A stretch of 8,617 bases of DNA from Dehalococcoidia bacterium. Lineage in GTDB: Bacteria; Chloroflexota; Dehalococcoidia; UBA2979. The DNA lies in contig JABIST010000311.1 in NCBI GenBank assembly GCA_018700215.1, positions 1 through 8,617 on the forward strand. The letters run 5' to 3'. Both the position numbers and the translations under genes were made by a program. The first letter of the stretch is position 1. Each line of letters opens with the position of its first letter. The notes beneath the pieces were generated by a model that saw only the letters and a program-made list of their open reading frames with translations, was not told the origin of the DNA and did no database searches. Positions 5,761-8,617 of this stretch are shown here, one piece after another.

Positions 5761-5772
5761 GAACGTATGTTC
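5761..5772 (+). promoter_or_regulatory. Perfect SOS (LexA) box, GAAC-GTAT-GTTC
   Basis: GAACGTATGTTC is an exact fit to the GAAC-N4-GTTC core bound by LexA in Bacillus and Actinobacteria. It begins about 5 nt after the predicted transcription start, a position that would block initiation or escape. The core match and the promoter position are seen in the sequence; LexA binding is inferred. Confidence 0.6.
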
Positions 5773-5803
5773 CGTTACCATGAACCTCGGTGAGGAGGCC
5801 ACC

Positions 5804-6016
5804 ATGACCATGATCCGATCGACTCCTGCCGCGCCAGCCATGCCGGTGGACGCACACGCGGAAGCCCTCTTTGCTCGACGGCGCGCGGCGACCTTCGGCG
5901 AAGGACTCGCGCAGATCCCCCGGTTCGGGTCGAGTTGCCCGGATTGTGATGGTCCGCTCGCGTTTGGTGAAGGGTGCTCGCTATGCCCGATCTGTGGTCA
6001 TTCGTCCTGCGCCTGA
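5804..6016 (+). CDS. Small zinc-ribbon protein resembling the C-terminal redox tail of class II ribonucleotide reductase (NrdJ)
   Basis: A 70-residue protein. Residues 1-40 are a polar lead with an Arg-rich helix (ALFARRRAATFGEG). Residues 43-69 carry SSCPDCDGPLAFGEGCSLCP and ICGHSSC, with Cys at 45, 48, 58, 61, 64 and 69. This spacing follows the C-terminal segment of vitamin B12-dependent ribonucleotide reductases, where CPxCG...EGCxxCxxCGxSxC ends the protein. There the last Cx4C pair relays electrons from thioredoxin-type donors to the active site, and here Cys64/Cys69 form such a pair. No catalytic NrdJ domain is nearby, so this is a free-standing module that might supply or replace a tail in trans; a generic zinc-ribbon binder is the alternative. 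ATG 5804 is preferred over the in-frame ATG at 5780 because AGGAGG (5793-5798) lies 5 nt before it. LexA-like boxes overlap the promoter. Confidence 0.82.
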   Translation: MTMIRSTPAAPAMPVDAHAEALFARRRAATFGEGLAQIPRFGSSCPDCDGPLAFGEGCSLCPICGHSSCA

Positions 6017-6115
6017 CTGGCTGTCACGGGTTGGACACACTTCAACAACGTTCATAGACCAGAATCATTTCTGCTCCGTATACTTACGTCACTTCCCAAG
6101 AAGTACGGGGCGGGA
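6017..6115 (+). promoter_or_regulatory. Intergenic leader of the transketolase operon with a 14-bp palindrome
   Basis: This 99-nt spacer is AT-richer than the genes. It holds ACTTC-CCAA-GAAGT (6091-6104), a perfect 5-bp dyad just upstream of the start, and a -10-like TATACT (6079-6084). TTGGAC (6031-6036) paired with CATAGA (6053-6058, 16-nt spacer) is an alternative promoter. A GGGG (6107-6110) 5 nt before the ATG is the likely ribosome contact. The palindrome would overlie the transcription start or leader and could be an operator or a small hairpin. No terminator is evident, so read-through from the zinc-ribbon gene is possible. Confidence 0.35.
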
Positions 6116-6949
6116 ATGACTCTGGTCAGCGAATCACCAGCCGATTTGGACAAACTGACGCAGCGCATGCGGCGTCGCATTGTCCAAATGGTTTACAACG
6201 CGAAATCCGGCCACATCGGTGGATCATTTTCATCCACCGAGCTGCTGGCTGTTCTTTACAGCAAGTTTCTCCGCCACGATCCGAAGAACCCAACCTGGCA
6301 TGAACGTGATCGCTTCGTGATGTCGAAGGGTCACTGCACGCCGGTCCAGTACGCGGTCCTTGCCGAGTTCGGCTACTTCCCCGTGGAAGAGCTGGACACG
6401 TTCCGCCAGAAGGGCACGCGCCTTCAGGGCCACTCGGTCCTGGGTAAGCCCCCGGGCGTGGACAACAGCGCAGGTGCGCTGGGCATGGGCCTCTCGTTCG
6501 GCCTCGGCATGCGGCTCGCTCAGCGGCTGCAGGGCCTTGATGACTCGCGCGTGTGGGTGCTGATGGGCGACGGGGAGCAGGACGAGGGCCAGGTCTGGGA
6601 AGCGGCGATGGCTGCCGCACACCACGAGGCCGAGGGGCTGATTGCGATCATCGATCGCAACGGCATCCAGAACGACGATTTCACGAAGATCACGATGAGT
6701 TCCGAGCCGCTGGATGAGAAGTACCGCGCGTTTGGCTGGAACGTGTTGAGCGATCTGGACGGGCATGACGTGAAGACGGTGGAGCAGGCCTACCAGTGGG
6801 CGCTGGACCAGCGAGGTGGCCCCGTCTGCCTGATCTTCGACACAGTCAAAGGCAAGGGCGTTTCCTTCATGGAGCACAACCCGGCATTCCACGGCGCTCC
6901 ACCGAGCGACGAGGAGTTTGAGCAGGCGATGAAGGAGCTGGGCGAATGA
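6116..6949 (+). CDS. tkt: Transketolase, N-terminal subunit (thiamine-diphosphate binding)
   Basis: First half of a split transketolase. The holoenzyme moves two-carbon ketol units between sugar phosphates in the pentose phosphate pathway, using thiamine diphosphate and a divalent metal in the cytoplasm. The 277 residues match the usual size of N-subunits. Seen: SGHIGGS with His33, KGHCTP with His73, LQGHSV with His106, GVDNSAGALGMGLS (114-127), the cofactor/metal motif GDGEQDEG (151-158) ending at Asn182 (GDG-x28-N), and KGKGVSFMEHNPAFHG with His259. All the active-site His expected in this half are present. Cys74 after KGH replaces the more usual small residue. ATG 6116 begins just before the conserved helix MRRRIVQMVYNAKSGH. 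The stop overlaps the C-subunit start in ATGA, indicating coupled translation at 1:1. Confidence 0.96.
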   Translation: MTLVSESPADLDKLTQRMRRRIVQMVYNAKSGHIGGSFSSTELLAVLYSKFLRHDPKNPTWHERDRFVMSKGHCTPVQYAVLAEFGYFPVEELDTFRQKGTRLQGHSVLGKPPGVDNSAGALGMGLSFGLGMRLAQRLQGLDDSRVWVLMGDGEQDEGQVWEAAMAAAHHEAEGLIAIIDRNGIQNDDFTKITMSSEPLDEKYRAFGWNVLSDLDGHDVKTVEQAYQWALDQRGGPVCLIFDTVKGKGVSFMEHNPAFHGAPPSDEEFEQAMKELGE

Positions 6950-7887
6950 CCACCGCACCAGCCCCCGCCGCTACTCGTGAGGCGCTCGGCCCCTCGCTGA
7001 TTCGACTTCAGCAGAATGGCGCGGACATCGTCGTCCTGGACGCGGACCTCGGGAAGTCGACTTCGGCGCGTAAGTTCCGCGACGAGTTTCCAGAGCGCTT
7101 CTTCACCTTCGGTGTTGCCGAGCAGAACATGGTATCTGCCGCGGCCGGTTTCGCGGCGATGGGTCACACCGTCTTTGCGACAACGTTCGCGGTCTTCATT
7201 GAGCACGCGTTCGACCAGCTTCGGATGTCAGTGGCCCAACCCAAGCTCAACGTGAAGATCGTCGCCAGTCATGGTGGTGTCTCCGTGGGTGAGGACGGCG
7301 CCTCCGCGCAATCCGTGGAGGACTTCGCACTCTTCTCATCGCTACTGAACTTTGCTGTCTGCGTCCCGGCCGACGTGGTGGAGGCGGAGGCGATGACCGA
7401 GGCGGCGGTGAACACACCCGGCCCCTTCTACATCCGCACCGCGCGACCGAAGACACCGGTGATCTACACCGATGGCCCGCGCTTCGAACTTGGCAAGGCC
7501 GACATGCTGCGCGACGGCAGCGATCTGACGATCGTGGCCGTCGGCCTGCTGGTCGAGCGTGCTCTGCGCGCAGCCGACCAGCTCGCGAGCGAGGGCATCG
7601 AGGCCCGCGTCCTGAACATGTCGACGATCCGTCCGCTCGACGCTGCCGCGCTGGAAGCGGCCGCGCGTGATACCGGTGCAATCGTGGTTGCCGAAGAGCA
7701 CCTCAGCCACACAGGCCTCGGCGCGATGTGCGCACAGGCGCTGGCGACCCGCCACCCGGTGCCGATGGAGTTCGTGGGTCTGGATCGCTACGGCGAGTCG
7801 GCCACGTGGTCCGAGGCGCTCGAGCTGATGGGGCTCACCCCCGAAGGCGTCGCGGACGCTGCTCGCAAGGTCGTCGCGCGCAAATAG
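6946..7887 (+). CDS. tkt: Transketolase, C-terminal subunit (pyrimidine-binding and C-terminal domains)
   Basis: Second half of the split transketolase, 313 residues, the usual size. The pyrimidine-binding domain (about 8-185) contains FTFGVAEQNM with Glu59, the residue that activates the thiamine ring across the dimer interface, and HGGVSVGEDGASAQSVED (109-126). In classical transketolases this loop reads GEDGxTHQxxE: Glu and Asp are kept (116, 117), but the His has become Ala121. The transketolase C domain (about 190-310) includes GSDLTIVAVGLLVERAL and AIVVAEEHLSHTGLGA. It starts with ATG inside the N-subunit stop (ATGA), with AAGGAG (6932-6937) 8 nt upstream. It ends 19 nt from the convergent HAD gene. 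The family is certain; the missing His could change rate or substrate preference. Related two-subunit enzymes such as E1 of oxo-acid dehydrogenases or DXP synthase fit less well. Confidence 0.95.
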   Translation: MTTAPAPAATREALGPSLIRLQQNGADIVVLDADLGKSTSARKFRDEFPERFFTFGVAEQNMVSAAAGFAAMGHTVFATTFAVFIEHAFDQLRMSVAQPKLNVKIVASHGGVSVGEDGASAQSVEDFALFSSLLNFAVCVPADVVEAEAMTEAAVNTPGPFYIRTARPKTPVIYTDGPRFELGKADMLRDGSDLTIVAVGLLVERALRAADQLASEGIEARVLNMSTIRPLDAAALEAAARDTGAIVVAEEHLSHTGLGAMCAQALATRHPVPMEFVGLDRYGESATWSEALELMGLTPEGVADAARKVVARK

Positions 7888-7906
7888 TGCCCGCCGAGCC
7901 GATTCT

Positions 7907-8617
7907 CTAGCTCAGCAGTCCCAGCAGTTCCTGGAGGTCCGCGATCTCCGCGTCGGCTTCTCCATGCGCATCGAACCGATTGCCTGGGCGGTTGAGCCAC
8001 ACCGCGCGCATCCCGATGCCGTGCGCGCCAGCCACATCGTGGTGGGGATTGTCGCCAACGTAGATCGCCGCCGAGGGCTGCACGCCCAGCGCTGAGAGTG
8101 CGCGTTCGAAGATCTCTGGGGCTGGCTTGGTCACGCCAGCTTCCTCGGAGATCACGCAGACATCGAAGTAGGCGCCCAGCGACATCGCGTCGATCTTCTG
8201 CCGTTGGTCCTCGGCGAGGCCGTTGCTGATCAGGCCGAGCGGGTAGCGACCGTGCAGTGCATCGAGCACGCGCGGCACCTCTGGGTATAGCTCGACGTGG
8301 CGGGGCCAGGCGTGGCGGTAGGCCTCGGCGAGTGCATCGGATTCGGTGGGGGTGAGCCCGGCGATCTCGGCGAAGAACTCGCGGAACGCCTCGTGGACCA
8401 GTTCGTAGCTCCACTCGGAGCTGAAGCGCCGCTTCTGCGCCGCGTTCATCAGTGCGCGCAGTGGGCCATCGTAGACTTCACCCGGGGAACCGAGGCCGGC
8501 CAACGCCGGCACCTCGGCCCAGAGTGTGGATGTGACTTCGGCGAAGCCCGCATGCCAAGCACCGCGGGCGTCAACGAGGGTGTCGTCGAGGTCGAGGCAG
8601 ACTGCCTCGACCCCGTC
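7907..8617 (-). CDS. HAD-superfamily hydrolase, subfamily IA (5' end beyond window)
   Basis: Haloacid-dehalogenase-like phosphohydrolase, which cleaves a phosphate ester through an aspartyl-phosphate intermediate with Mg2+. The frame is open to the window edge, and 236 residues are visible. All four motifs are present, numbered from the first visible residue: motif I CLDLDDTLVD (nucleophile Asp9, acid/base Asp11), motif II GLISNG (Ser131), motif III Lys164 in GVTKPAPEIF, and motif IV YVGDNPHHDVAGA (Asp189 and Asp194). A helical cap lies between motifs I and II (about 20-110), typical of type C1 caps. Only a few N-terminal residues should be missing, since motif I is normally near the start. 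GTG at 8512 would begin after motif I and is rejected. The substrate cannot be read from the sequence; small sugar phosphates or phosphoglycolate are the common ones. It is convergent with the transketolase operon. Confidence 0.95.
   Translation of the reverse strand, partial: DGVEAVCLDLDDTLVDARGAWHAGFAEVTSTLWAEVPALAGLGSPGEVYDGPLRALMNAAQKRRFSSEWSYELVHEAFREFFAEIAGLTPTESDALAEAYRHAWPRHVELYPEVPRVLDALHGRYPLGLISNGLAEDQRQKIDAMSLGAYFDVCVISEEAGVTKPAPEIFERALSALGVQPSAAIYVGDNPHHDVAGAHGIGMRAVWLNRPGNRFDAHGEADAEIADLQELLGLLS

Noticed and set aside
5780..5803. Upstream ATG adding eight residues to the zinc-ribbon protein
   Set aside because: AGGAGG lies downstream of that ATG and 5 nt before the ATG at 5804, so it can only serve the latter.
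5721..5803. NrdR box upstream of the ribonucleotide-reductase-like zinc ribbon
   Set aside because: No pair of ACA-CWATATWTWGT-like sites is present; the symmetric elements fit the GAAC-N4-GTTC type instead.
5426..5857. Minus-strand frame of 143 codons across the zinc-ribbon promoter
   Set aside because: It crosses the promoter, the membrane-protein gene and the glycerate kinase start in a frame with no recognisable protein features. The 58-residue gene with a ribosome binding site explains this region better.
6230..6958. Long open frame (242 codons) on the minus strand opposite the transketolase N-subunit
   Set aside because: It lies antisense to a certain gene, is rich in His, Arg and Leu without motifs, and is a usual product of the codon bias of the sense gene.
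7888..7906. Terminator between the convergent transketolase and HAD genes
   Set aside because: The 19-nt spacer has no stem with a T-run. The other gene ends (about 633, 2195, 4326) also lack recognisable intrinsic terminators.
1..8617. CRISPR arrays, insertion sequences, tRNA or rRNA genes, tandem repeats
   Set aside because: I looked for regularly spaced repeats, transposase motifs, terminal inverted repeats and tRNA-like cloverleaf ends on both strands and saw none; nearly all sequence is accounted for by genes.

Overview
This 8.6 kb window is GC-rich (by eye in the low-to-mid 60s %) with densely packed genes on both strands, very short or overlapping junctions, many GTG/TTG starts and no RNA genes or mobile elements. 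The split transketolase, a minimal HEIAH zincin with the tail HHFGIDDERLHELGY, a GAAC-N4-GTTC operator of the Gram-positive LexA type and several apparently leaderless promoters suggest a chromosomal segment of a Chloroflexota or actinobacterium-like lineage. Chloroflexota is my best guess; this is inference from gene content, with no marker gene in the window.

Layout. 1-632 (+): 3' half of an acyl-CoA dehydrogenase. 645-1844 (-): lipoprotein with a glycoside-hydrolase-like TIM-barrel fold. 1956-2198 (+): unrecognised 80-residue protein. 2195-2677 (-): unrecognised 160-residue protein, whose stop overlaps the previous one in a shared CTAG. 2769-4329 (+): three-gene operon of an unknown 146-residue protein, a small zinc metallopeptidase and a free-standing TiaS-like (GIDDT) protein. 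4326-5655 (-): a 58-residue two-helix membrane protein followed after 1 nt by a type I glycerate kinase. 5721-6016 (+): a sigma70-type promoter with two LexA-like boxes driving a 70-residue zinc-ribbon protein that resembles the redox tail of class II (B12) ribonucleotide reductase. 6116-7887 (+): N- and C-terminal subunits of a split transketolase overlapping by ATGA. 7907-8617 (-): HAD hydrolase running off the right edge.

How they fit together. Transketolase (pentose phosphate pathway) and glycerate kinase (glycerate to 2-phosphoglycerate) both serve central carbon metabolism but lie on opposite strands, so co-regulation is not implied. The points most worth following up are the zinc-ribbon gene under a double LexA-like operator, which would link a ribonucleotide-reductase-type redox tail to DNA damage; the TiaS-like protein, a family associated with archaeal tRNA-Ile2 modification but here without its tRNA-binding C-terminal half; the lipoprotein with Ser where the glycosidase nucleophile is expected; and the transketolase C subunit with Ala where a conserved active-site His is expected.
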